A stretch of 12,342 bases of DNA from JAAZAI01 sp050942875 (GCA_050942875.1 JBMNOD010000097.1:1-12342); one strand, 5' to 3'. Shown: positions 6,782 through 12,342, counted from the stretch's first letter. The notes: generated by a model not told the origin, from the letters alone. Translations and numbers: made by a program.

Positions 6782-7257
6782 GGCCCCTCCACAACGCTGC
6801 GGCCGGATCGGGTGATCGTCAGCACGGGTTTCGACTCGATGATGATCTCGTTCGCAGACGAATCCCAAAGCATGTTCGTGCCGGAAAGCGTCAGCCCCTC
6901 CTTCTTCAGAAGCACCGGCCCGATGCAACGCGCGGTCTTCGCCTTCTGGTTGAACGTCCCTTCCTCGGCGAATGCAATCCCATTCGTCAGCCCCTCGGGG
7001 CTCATCAAAAACATCTGGATGCCGCCCTTGGCCGCAACGCCCTCCTCCGTCATCCACGCCTCTTCGGCAATGAGCAAGGTCTGGACGCGCCCGTTGGCGT
7101 GGCGCTGGAGCGGCAGGCGCAGCCCCTTCACGGATTCCGCCGCGACCGGCACGCCCGTCGCAACGCGTCCAAGGCAGACGACCGCCAGAAGGCACGCCGC
7201 GACAAGTGCGCGGCGCGCCAACCGATCGACCTGAGCCTGGGACATCCGTTTCATCAT
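6778..7257 (-). CDS. lptC: LptC-like inner-membrane LPS export protein
   Basis: A 159-residue protein with one N-terminal membrane anchor (about 16-33) followed by a predicted all-beta domain. The segment from VQTLLIAEEAWM through LKKEGLTLSGTNMLWD to IIIESKPVLTI has the alternating pattern of the OstA/LptC fold. LptC links LptBFG to LptA at the periplasmic face of the inner membrane. Primary sequence similarity to E. coli LptC is weak, which is usual for this family, so the call rests on size, topology and position directly before lptA and lptB. The ATG overlaps the kdsA stop. Met1, Met2 and Met5 are all possible starts. The order kdsB-kdsA-lptC-lptA-lptB resembles LPS clusters elsewhere. Confidence 0.72.
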   Translation of the reverse strand: MMKRMSQAQVDRLARRALVAACLLAVVCLGRVATGVPVAAESVKGLRLPLQRHANGRVQTLLIAEEAWMTEEGVAAKGGIQMFLMSPEGLTNGIAFAEEGTFNQKAKTARCIGPVLLKKEGLTLSGTNMLWDSSANEIIIESKPVLTITRSGRSVVEGP

Positions 7258-8165
7258 GCGCGCGTGCTCCTCTTCTTTTCACCGCCGCGGGTGATCGCCG
7301 CGATGCCGGCAAGCTTCTTCCACAGCGCGGACATGGCGGCAAGGGGAATCGCATTGGCGGAATCGGAAAGCGCCGACGGCGGATCGACGTGCGTCTCGAT
7401 GAAGACGCCGTCCACCGCGCCCGTCGCGACGGCCGCGCAGGCCAGGCGGGGCGCCCACCTGCCGTCGCCGCCGCTGCTCGCGCCCATCGCCCCGGGGCGC
7501 TGGACGGAATGCGTGGCGTCGAAGACGACCGGATAGCCGAACTCGCGCATGACGAGCAGGCTGCGCATGTCCACAACCAGATTGCGATAGCCGAACGACG
7601 TCCCGCGCTCGACCAGGATGATCTTGCGGTTGCCGGTGGACTCGATCTTGCCAACGACCTGCTCCATGTCCTCGGGGGCCATGGACTGCATCTTCTTGAC
7701 CTCGACCGTGCAACCCGTGTCGCCCGCCGCCAGCAGCAGGTCGGTCTGACGGCACAGGAAGGCCGGTATCTGGATGACGTCCACGAACTTTGCCGCCACC
7801 GCCGCCTGCCACGGCTCGTGGATGTCGGTCACGACGGGCACCCCGAGCTCGTTGCGGATGTCGGCGAGGATCTGCAGCCCTTCCTCGATCCCCGGGCCGC
7901 GGTAGCTGTGTACGGAGGAGCGGTTCGCCTTGTCGAAGGACGCCTTGAAGACGTAGGGGATGCCGAGGCGGCGGGACAGCGCCACGAGCTTCTTCGCCAA
8001 ATCGAAACAGCCCTCGCGGCTCTCGATCACGCACGGCCCGGCGATCAACGCCAGCGGACGCTTCGCGCCGATGGCGAAATCCGTGGGGCCGCCGACCTTG
8101 ACGGTGACGGGGCGCGCGGGACGCGCCGCGCTTTCAGCGGTCTTCGTTGCTTTCTGCTTGTTCAT
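7254..8165 (-). CDS. kdsA: Kdo-8-phosphate synthase, metal-dependent type
   Basis: A 303-residue enzyme that condenses phosphoenolpyruvate with arabinose 5-phosphate to Kdo-8-phosphate. The block GIPYVFKASFDKANRSS (about 68-84) and SYRGPG are diagnostic. IAGPCVIES carries Cys45 where E. coli KdsA has Asn (GGMNVLES); with His219 (ATHSVQ), Glu257 (FIETH) and Asp268 (SDSAN) it gives the four ligands of metal-dependent (class II) enzymes such as that of Aquifex. The spacing of the last three closely matches Aquifex. About 35 residues precede the core, longer than usual, and the first 20 are basic and low-complexity. Both ends overlap neighbours by ATGA, so it is fully embedded in the operon. Confidence 0.96.
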   Translation of the reverse strand: MNKQKATKTAESAARPARPVTVKVGGPTDFAIGAKRPLALIAGPCVIESREGCFDLAKKLVALSRRLGIPYVFKASFDKANRSSVHSYRGPGIEEGLQILADIRNELGVPVVTDIHEPWQAAVAAKFVDVIQIPAFLCRQTDLLLAAGDTGCTVEVKKMQSMAPEDMEQVVGKIESTGNRKIILVERGTSFGYRNLVVDMRSLLVMREFGYPVVFDATHSVQRPGAMGASSGGDGRWAPRLACAAVATGAVDGVFIETHVDPPSALSDSANAIPLAAMSALWKKLAGIAAITRGGEKKRSTRA

Positions 8166-8908
8166 GCAAGCCCCCTTTCGCGCAGGATTCTCTCGACGAC
8201 GGCGACGTCTTCGGGGCGATCCACGCCCACGCCCGGCTCGTGCGCGCGCACGACGGCGATGCGCCCGCCCAGCCACATCGCCCGGAGCTGCTCCAGCGAC
8301 TCGGCCTTCTCCAGGGCGCAGGGCGGTTCGGACACCAGACGCTTCAAAAACGCGCCGCGATAGCCGTAGATGCCGATGTGCCGCTGGTAGAGCCCCGACG
8401 CCAGGTCGGGCTCGCCATCGCGTCGGCACGGGATCGGCAGGCGGGAAAAATACAACGCGCCATCCTGCGCGTCGAGCACGACCTTGACGACCGTCGGCGA
8501 GCGCAGGTCTTCCAACGACGCAATCGGGGTGCAGGCGGTGGACATCTGCCAGCCGTCGGCGTCCTTGAGCTTCCGCGCCACCGCGTCGATGAGCGCGGGA
8601 TCGATCAGCGGCTCGTCGCCCTGGATGTTGACGACGATGTCGTCGTCCTGCGCCTGCGCCGCCTCGGCGACGCGATCCGTCCCCGACGGATGGTCCGGGC
8701 GCGTCATGGCGACCCGGGCGCCGCATCCGGCGACGGCGTCGGCAATGCGCGGCTCGTCTGTCGCGACGACGACTTCATCAAGCGTCTTCGCCTTCAGGCA
8801 CGCCTCGACGACCCACTTCACCAGCGGCTTGCCGCAAAGGGGGGCGAGGCTCTTGCCCGGGAAACGCGTCGAGCCCCAACGCGACGGAATGACGCCGACA
8901 ATCCTCAT
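8162..8908 (-). CDS. kdsB: CMP-Kdo synthetase
   Basis: A 248-residue 3-deoxy-manno-octulosonate cytidylyltransferase, which activates Kdo with CTP for transfer to lipid A. The N-terminal nucleotide-binding motif is IPSRWGSTRFPGKSL (7-21), followed by VVVATDEPRIADA (about 47-59), HPSGTDRVAEAA (73-84) and VVNIQGDEPLI (92-102), all typical of KdsB. FSRLPIP, HIGIYGYR and GVDRPEDVAVVE near the end also fit. Length is normal. The start overlaps the stop of the AsmA-like gene and the stop overlaps the kdsA start, giving two successive ATGA couplings. Confidence 0.97.
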   Translation of the reverse strand: MRIVGVIPSRWGSTRFPGKSLAPLCGKPLVKWVVEACLKAKTLDEVVVATDEPRIADAVAGCGARVAMTRPDHPSGTDRVAEAAQAQDDDIVVNIQGDEPLIDPALIDAVARKLKDADGWQMSTACTPIASLEDLRSPTVVKVVLDAQDGALYFSRLPIPCRRDGEPDLASGLYQRHIGIYGYRGAFLKRLVSEPPCALEKAESLEQLRAMWLGGRIAVVRAHEPGVGVDRPEDVAVVERILRERGLA

Positions 8909-9690
8909 CGCGCCTTTTGCTCCTCTCCTGCAGCGGGTTCAGCCTTCGTCCCGGTCTTGGCTTCGGAGGCTTCGGCCGACGGCGTCGCTGCAGGCGACTC
9001 CTCGGCAGGCTGCCCCACTTCATCGGGAACCAGCGCAAGAGAGGTTGCAGAATCTTGCAAGGCAATGGACGTCCGGCCGTCATCGAGCCATTTCTTCAGA
9101 ATCGACGCCGATTCGCCATTGATCGCCTGGACGACGACCTGGTTGTACGCCAGCCCCGGACGCCCCGGAATCACGACCGGAAGCCGCGCCCAGTCCACGC
9201 CCGAATAGGTGACGAGCGCCTCGCCTCGGGCATCATGCAGAACGATTCGCGCCTCGGTGATTTCAAGCCAGATGGCAAGCGAGCGCGAAAATGTCGCCAA
9301 CGCCTTTTCGACGGCATCCGGGTCGACGAATACGCGAAGTCCCGCCGGCGTCCAATCGCGCTGGTCGGACTGGAATCCGGAAATCACCGGGCGAGCCATG
9401 AAAATCTTCCGGCGCCCATCGAGACGCGAAACGACGGCTTCAGGCGCCGCCAGGACGACCTTCTCGGCTGCATCGCCCTCCTCCGCATACCAGACCTTGA
9501 CATCGGACAGCGCCAGCTTGCACCCGGACAACCGGGCGTCGCCGACGGACGCCTTCAGCCCGGTCGCCTGGGATATCCGCTTGGCAATCAAGTCCTTGCC
9601 ACGAGAAGAGCTCACAAAAACATGCAGCCCGACGCCTGCCGCGATCGCGAGCAGGACCAGAATCCAGAAAAGCCTTCGTAACGTGCGCAT
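8905..9690 (-). CDS. AsmA-like membrane-anchored envelope protein
   Basis: A 261-residue protein starting at 9690, where AAAGGAG lies 7 bp upstream; an ATG 11 codons earlier has no such support. It has one N-terminal membrane helix (about 6-27). The next stretch, DLIAKRISQATGLKASVGDARL, matches the opening of AsmA/DUF748-type proteins, in which a helix leads into a long beta groove (about 45-225). The tail (about 227-261) is Ala/Glu/Pro/Thr-rich and likely disordered. AsmA-like proteins are implicated in lipid traffic and outer-membrane assembly. This one is far shorter than AsmA or TamB, so it would not span the periplasm alone. It opens the LPS part of the cluster 67 bp after alaS and overlaps kdsB. 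Exact function is unknown. Confidence 0.72.
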   Translation of the reverse strand: MRTLRRLFWILVLLAIAAGVGLHVFVSSSRGKDLIAKRISQATGLKASVGDARLSGCKLALSDVKVWYAEEGDAAEKVVLAAPEAVVSRLDGRRKIFMARPVISGFQSDQRDWTPAGLRVFVDPDAVEKALATFSRSLAIWLEITEARIVLHDARGEALVTYSGVDWARLPVVIPGRPGLAYNQVVVQAINGESASILKKWLDDGRTSIALQDSATSLALVPDEVGQPAEESPAATPSAEASEAKTGTKAEPAAGEEQKAR

Positions 9691-9697
9691 GAGAAAT

Positions 9698-9704
9698 CTC
9701 CTTT
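9698..9704 (-). promoter_or_regulatory. Ribosome binding site of the AsmA-like gene
   Basis: AAAGGAG on the minus strand, 7 bp before the ATG at 9690. It selects that ATG over one 33 bp further upstream in the same frame. Confidence 0.8.
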
Positions 9705-9713
9705 GACGGTGCA

Positions 9714-9742
9714 ATTGTGCCATAAAACCGCGCGCGGCTCAA
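9714..9742 (-). promoter_or_regulatory. Weak sigma70-type promoter candidate before the LPS genes
   Basis: In the 67-bp gap after alaS, TTGAGC (9737-9742) and CACAAT (9714-9719) stand 17 bp apart on the minus strand, each 4/6 to consensus. A transcript would start close to the ribosome site of the AsmA-like gene. This could give the kds/lpt genes their own promoter, but a match of this quality also occurs by chance. Confidence 0.25.
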
Positions 9743-9757
9743 CAGGCAAATCCGGTG

Positions 9758-11542
9758 CTACTTTTCCAGCACCGCACGGATGCGGCGGACGCCGGCGCTC
9801 GACGATTCTTCCTTGCGAATGCGGAAGCGCCCCATGTCGCCCGTGTTGGCGACGTGCGGACCGCCGCAGACTTCCTTCGAGAAGTCGCCGATGGAATAGA
9901 CCTTGACCTGCTCGTCGTACTTGCCGGCAAAGAGCGCGATGGCGCCCGACGCCTTCGCGGCCTCGAACGTCATGACTTCCATGTTCACCGGCATCTTGGC
10001 CTCGATGACGCCGTTGACGATCGCCTCGACTTCCCGGATCTGCTCGGGCGTCATCTTCTCGGGGTGCGTGAAGTCGAAGCGCAGGCGCTCGGCCGTGATG
10101 TTGGAGCCCTTCTGGTTGACGTGCTCGCCGAGGACGTTCTTCAGCGCGCGGTGGAGCAGATGCGTGGCCGTGTGCAGCGCGGTCGTCGTCTCGGAATGGT
10201 CGGCCAAACCGCCCTTGAACGTGCCTTCGCCCTGCTTCGACAGCTCCTGGTGCTTTTTGAAAGCGGCTTCGTAGCCCTCCCGGTCGACCGTCAGCCCCTT
10301 CTCGGCGGCGAGGTCTTCCGTGAACTCCAGCGGGAAGCCGTAGGTGTCGTACAGCTTGAAGGCCGTGCGGCCGCTGATCTTCGTCTGGCCGTGGGCCAGC
10401 AGCGCCTGGGCCGTCTTCTCGAACTCGCGTTCGCCGGCGGCCAGCGTCTTCGCAAAGCGGGCCTCTTCGTCGAGAAGCTCGCGGACGATCACGTCGCGCT
10501 TCTCTTCCAGCTCGGGATAGACGTGGCGGTAGTTGGCGATGATCACGTCGGCGATCTTCCCCGTGTAGCCGTTGGCGATGCCCAGGGCCTTGGCGTGTCG
10601 GACGGAGCTGCGGATCAGGCGGCGCAGCACGTAGTTGGCGCCGACGTTGCCGGGGACGACGCCGCCTTTCGGGTCGCCGAGGATGAACACGGCGGTGCGC
10701 AGATGGTCGGCGACGATGCGCTCGGAGCGCATCGCCGCGGCCTCGTCCTCGGGGCGCGTCGTCGCGAGCGAATCGATCGTCGCCATGATCGGCGCGAAAA
10801 GCTCCGTGTCGTAGACCGACGCCAGGCCGTTCATCATGCAGATCGTCCGCTCGACGCCCATGCCCGTATCGACGTTGTGCTGCTTGAGCGGCGCGTAGGC
10901 GCCGTCCTCGCGCTTGTTGTATTGCATGAAGACGTTGTTCCAGATCTCGATGTACTTCTCGCAGTGGCACCCCGGGCGGCACTCGGGGCCGCACGGCGCC
11001 TTGCCCGTGTCGATGAACATCTCGGTGTCGGGGCCGCAGGGGCCGGTCTGGCCGGCGGGGCCCCACCAGTTGTCCTCGCGCGGCAGGCGGAAGATGCGCG
11101 ACTCGGGGATGCCCAGCTCGCGCCAGATCGCGGCGGCCTCCTCGTCGGCGGGGATGCCCTCCTCGCCGGCGAACACCGTCACGTTCAGCTGCTCCGGATC
11201 GAAGCCGAGCTTCTTCGTGAGGAACTCGTGCGACCACGTGATGGCCTCGCGCTTGAAGTAGTCGCCCAGCGACCAGTTGCCGAGCATTTCAAAGAAGGTC
11301 AGGTGCGAGGCGTCGCCCACGGCGTCGATGTCGCCGGTGCGGACGCACTTCTGCACGTTGACCAGGCGCTTCCCCGCCGGATGCGGCTCGCCCATCAGAT
11401 ACGGCACGAGCGGGTGCATCCCGGCGGTGGTGAAAAGCACGGTCGGATCGTTCTCGGGCATCAGGGATGCGCCCGAAACGACGGCGTGGCCTTTGGACTT
11501 GAAAAAATCGAGATAGAGTTTGCGGAGGGTGTCGGCTGTCAT
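9758..11542 (-). CDS. alaS: Alanyl-tRNA synthetase, short form lacking C-Ala
   Basis: A 594-residue AlaRS. The class II aminoacylation core is complete: LFTTAGMHPLVPYLMG (about 36-51), HLTFFEMLGNWSLGDYFK (80-97) and the motif 3 region DTGMGVERT (225-233). A Cys-rich insert with CGPECRPGCHC (184-194) precedes YIEIWNNVFMQYN. The tRNA-recognition helical domain (about 240-435) includes NYVLRRLIRSSVRHA and FKLYDTYGFPLEFTED. The editing domain keeps its zinc ligands His457/His461 (HTATH), Cys559 and His563 (CGGPH). The protein ends at SAGVRRIRAVLEK, right after the editing domain, whereas E. coli AlaRS continues about 280 residues with the oligomerisation and C-Ala domains. The stop is a clean TAG with no remnant coding visible downstream, so this is a natural short type rather than a truncation. 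It is the first gene of the cluster. Confidence 0.97.
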   Translation of the reverse strand: MTADTLRKLYLDFFKSKGHAVVSGASLMPENDPTVLFTTAGMHPLVPYLMGEPHPAGKRLVNVQKCVRTGDIDAVGDASHLTFFEMLGNWSLGDYFKREAITWSHEFLTKKLGFDPEQLNVTVFAGEEGIPADEEAAAIWRELGIPESRIFRLPREDNWWGPAGQTGPCGPDTEMFIDTGKAPCGPECRPGCHCEKYIEIWNNVFMQYNKREDGAYAPLKQHNVDTGMGVERTICMMNGLASVYDTELFAPIMATIDSLATTRPEDEAAAMRSERIVADHLRTAVFILGDPKGGVVPGNVGANYVLRRLIRSSVRHAKALGIANGYTGKIADVIIANYRHVYPELEEKRDVIVRELLDEEARFAKTLAAGEREFEKTAQALLAHGQTKISGRTAFKLYDTYGFPLEFTEDLAAEKGLTVDREGYEAAFKKHQELSKQGEGTFKGGLADHSETTTALHTATHLLHRALKNVLGEHVNQKGSNITAERLRFDFTHPEKMTPEQIREVEAIVNGVIEAKMPVNMEVMTFEAAKASGAIALFAGKYDEQVKVYSIGDFSKEVCGGPHVANTGDMGRFRIRKEESSSAGVRRIRAVLEK

Positions 11543-11575
11543 GATTCCGTTTCCGTTGTGGACAAAGAATTTTTC

Positions 11576-11605
11576 AGTTTACCAGCTTGCGCCCCTGGTC
11601 TTCAA
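11576..11605 (-). promoter_or_regulatory. Candidate sigma70 promoter of alaS and the operon
   Basis: TTGAAG (11600-11605) and TAAACT (11576-11581) on the minus strand are 18 bp apart, with matches 4/6 and 4/6 to consensus. The predicted start would leave a leader of about 27 nt before the alaS ATG at 11542, and the -10 area is locally AT-rich. No T-box or attenuator-like structure is visible in that short leader. Confidence 0.4.
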
Positions 11606-11618
11606 GAAGAATCGCTAT

Positions 11619-11640
11619 CGGCGTGCAATCGGCGCGCAAT
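11619..11640. repeat. 11-bp direct repeat, two copies
   Basis: CGGCGTGCAAT (11619-11629) is followed directly by CGGCGCGCAAT (11630-11640), one difference, then CGG again. It lies upstream of the alaS promoter candidate. It could be an operator-like tandem site or simple slippage; nothing favours either. Confidence 0.6.
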
Positions 11641-11749
11641 CGGTCAGTCGCAGGGGGCGGCCTCGGAACGCTTGTCGACCAGTCTCGAACCCGCCCCGTC
11701 GCCTGCCCGATTGCGTCGCTGGTCGCCAGGGGGCTAGTCGCTTTGTCGA

Positions 11750-11776
11750 GTCCAAGGTCCAAAGTCCAGGGTCAGG
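11750..11776. repeat. 7-bp tandem microrepeat (GTCCAAG-type)
   Basis: GTCCAAG, GTCCAAA and GTCCAGG follow one another (11750-11770), then a decayed GTCAGG. The period is 7 bp, not a multiple of three, which argues against a coding origin. Confidence 0.7.
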
Positions 11777-11833
11777 CCGTGAGGCAGCCTTGTCGCAGAG
11801 AAGCGGCTGTTGGTCGGGGAATTGGATCAGTCC

Positions 11834-11864
11834 GATCAGACGGATCGGACGGATCGGACGGATC
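11834..11864. repeat. 9-bp tandem microrepeat (GATCGGACG)
   Basis: GATCAGACG, GATCGGACG and GATCGGACG run head to tail, then GATC begins a fourth unit. The 9-bp period keeps frames open on both strands (Asp/Ser/Thr/Arg-rich shadow peptides), which explains spurious open frames across it. Confidence 0.8.
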
Positions 11865-11887
11865 ATGGATTTCGCGCAGCGCAGTGG

Positions 11888-11907
11888 ACGCGGCGTCCCC
11901 GCCGCGT
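11888..11907. repeat. Perfect 8-bp-stem GC hairpin, REP-like
   Basis: ACGCGGCG and CGCCGCGT pair perfectly around a TCCC loop. Only TTTC follows, so a strong intrinsic terminator is unlikely. The hairpin straddles the inner edge of the right inverted repeat (starts 11894). On the left side the matching DNA switches at the same edge to the 60-bp tandem unit, so the hairpin is specific to the right copy. Confidence 0.7.
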
Positions 11908-12026
11908 TTCGCCGCCTGCGCCCTCTTGCCCGCACATCCCGCACGTAAAATTTTCCGACAGGATTGCAGGACTTGCAGGATTCCATCCATCAAGGCAATC
12001 GTGTCAAAAAAGCAGGCTTTTTTAGT
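11894..12026 (-). repeat. Right copy of 133-bp inverted repeat
   Basis: Its reverse complement matches 122-254 end to end without gaps, about 94% by eye. The same parts occur in mirrored order: GC-rich tail, AAAATTTT patch, CAGGATT-type hexamer run, and the A6-GCAGGC-T6 palindrome at 12006-12023. Its outer end runs into the 114-bp tandem array, which the left copy lacks. Confidence 0.85.
12006..12023. terminator. A6/T6 palindrome in the right repeat
   Basis: Same palindrome as at 125-142, here with AAAAAAG / CTTTTTT arms around CAGG. A weak bidirectional terminator is possible; a further copy is at 12120-12137. Confidence 0.3.
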
Positions 12027-12060
12027 GAGGAGTGAGAAGAGCGTAGAGCGTAGTTCAGGC

Positions 12061-12086
12061 CGGGGACACCCCAGACCCCGTTTTTT
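12061..12086 (+). terminator. Terminator-like hairpin with T6, unit 1
   Basis: CGGGG (12061-12065) can pair with CCCCG (12076-12080), followed at once by six T on the plus strand. The stem is only 5 bp with a 10-nt loop, so activity is uncertain. No rightward gene in the window would need it. Confidence 0.35.
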
Positions 12087-12119
12087 GGACAGGATTCCAT
12101 TCACCAAAACAATCTTGTC

Positions 12120-12137
12120 AAAAAAGCAGGCTTTTTT
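12120..12137. terminator. A6/T6 palindrome in array unit 2
   Basis: Identical to 12006-12023, one 114-bp period further right. Listed because tandem copies could act additively. Confidence 0.3.
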
Positions 12138-12174
12138 AGTGAGGAGTGAGAAGAGCGCAGAGCGTAGTTCAGGC

Positions 12175-12200
12175 CGGGGACGCCCCAGACCCCGTTTTTT
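12175..12200 (+). terminator. Terminator-like hairpin with T6, unit 2
   Basis: CGGGG (12175-12179) and CCCCG (12190-12194) followed by T6. It repeats the structure of 12061-12086 exactly one array period later. Confidence 0.35.
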
Positions 12201-12230
12201 GGACAGGATTCCATCCACCAAAACAATCTT

Positions 12231-12342
12231 GTCAATCTTGTAATCCTGTCCAAACCCCCACCACCCACGCCGCGCCACCCTTCGCATAGTGAGGAGTGAG
12301 AAGAGCGTAGAGCGTAGTTCAGGCCGGGGACGCCCCAGACCC
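12231..12342. repeat. Degenerate continuation of the array at the window edge
   Basis: After 12230 the unit breaks down: two CAATCTTGT 9-mers in a row (from 12224) and AATCCTGTCC, then a C-rich stretch to about 12287. From 12288 to 12342 the AGTGAGGAGTGAG part of the 114-bp unit resumes, offset by 36 bp relative to the period, and is cut by the end of the window. No gene is seen here. Confidence 0.7.

Larger units (their letters stand above)
11543..11893. other. Gene-free region upstream of alaS with short-period microrepeats
   Basis: No coding region is supported. It contains the alaS promoter candidate, an 11-bp direct repeat (11619-11640), a 7-bp tandem repeat (11750-11776) and a 9-bp tandem repeat (11834-11864). 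The repeats use different words, so this looks like a mosaic of separate low-complexity insertions. Open frames on both strands here come from repeats with periods that avoid stops and from GC content. Confidence 0.65.
11976..12230. repeat. 114-bp tandem array
   Basis: Full units 12003-12116 and 12117-12230 differ at only 3 of 114 positions by eye. A partial unit (about 11976-12002) precedes them. Each unit holds an A6/T6 palindrome, an AGTGAGGAGTGAGAAG purine stretch, a GGGGAC...CCCC hairpin with T6, and CAGGATTCCAT. Because 114 is 3 x 38, frames stay open through it and a 38-residue pseudo-protein repeat appears on each strand; I do not regard it as coding. Confidence 0.85.

Noticed and set aside
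5540..7234. 564-codon open frame on the plus strand
   Set aside because: It is antisense to lptA and lptC and has no recognisable domain; the minus-strand genes have signal peptides, repeats and coupled starts.
6782..7654. N-terminal extension of lptA to 752 residues
   Set aside because: The added residues overlap lptC and kdsA in another frame and are Arg/Ser/Pro-rich shadow sequence. The ATG at 6781 is followed by a proper signal peptide and overlaps the lptC stop.
9722..9740. GC palindrome CCGCGCGCGG followed by TTTTAT after alaS on the minus strand
   Set aside because: The palindrome leaves no room for a loop with a stem longer than 3 bp, so it is unlikely to terminate transcription between alaS and the LPS genes.
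9755..11737. 660-codon open frame on the plus strand
   Set aside because: It lies antisense to alaS, whose motifs are unmistakable. It has no recognisable domain and is composed of the Arg/Gly/Val/Leu/Asp-rich pattern expected from the complement of a GC-rich gene.
122..12026. Composite transposon formed by the inverted repeats
   Set aside because: No transposase, integrase or target duplication is seen, and the enclosed genes are core housekeeping and LPS functions with uniform base composition. A dispersed repeat family is a simpler reading.
11772..12287. 171-codon minus-strand frame with a 38-residue repeat
   Set aside because: The repeat is a by-product of the 114-bp DNA period (3 x 38). 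The plus strand is open through the same region as well, there is no ribosome site, and similar peptide fragments appear in the other copy of the inverted repeat.
11976..12342. Possible CRISPR array
   Set aside because: Whole 114-bp units repeat with almost no differences and there are no unique spacers between short constant repeats.

Overview
This window looks like a chromosomal stretch from a GC-rich, diderm (Gram-negative) bacterium with Kdo-containing LPS. The gene content covers Kdo synthesis and activation, an Lpt export module and an LpxL-type lipid A acyltransferase. It also encodes an unusually short alanyl-tRNA synthetase and an HPr that keeps a Ser46-type site. With the repeat-rich intergenic DNA, this makes me think of the PVC superphylum, perhaps a Kiritimatiellota/Lentisphaerota-like lineage. 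That placement is inference from gene style; no rRNA is present to test it.

Layout. All fourteen supported genes lie on the minus strand and read leftward as one dense cluster. In transcription order they are: alaS (11542-9758), AsmA-like membrane-anchored protein (9690-8905), kdsB (8908-8162), kdsA (8165-7254), lptC-like (7257-6778), three-repeat lptA (6781-5396), lptB (5399-4638), short hpf (4616-4320), HPr (4308-4033), FmdB-type zinc ribbon (4027-3779), small lipoprotein (3753-3412), LpxL-like acyltransferase (3392-2508), YihY/BrkB-like membrane protein (2479-875) and a 3D-domain protein (878-345). Six junctions are 4-bp ATGA stop/start overlaps and most others are gaps under 30 bp, so a single operon or two nested ones is likely. 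The largest internal gap is 67 bp, after alaS.

How the genes fit together. kdsB and kdsA make activated Kdo. LpxL acylates lipid A. LptC, LptA and LptB are the inner-membrane to periplasm part of the LPS exporter. The AsmA-like, YihY-like, lipoprotein and 3D-domain proteins are plausible envelope factors of unproven role. hpf and the HPr gene directly after lptB recall the proteobacterial lptCAB-rpoN-hpf-ptsN-npr cluster, but rpoN and ptsN are absent. This suggests conserved coupling of envelope synthesis with ribosome hibernation and phosphotransfer signalling.

Flanks. The gene block is bracketed by a 133-bp inverted repeat (122-254 and 11894-12026, same length, about 94% identical by eye). 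Left of the block there is also a 60-bp tandem duplication running to within 2 bp of the last stop codon. Right of the block, about 800 bp without a gene (11543-12342) hold short-period microrepeats (7, 9 and 11 bp), a GC hairpin, and a 114-bp tandem array carrying A6/T6 palindromes and terminator-like hairpins. Positions 1-121 show nothing I can identify.
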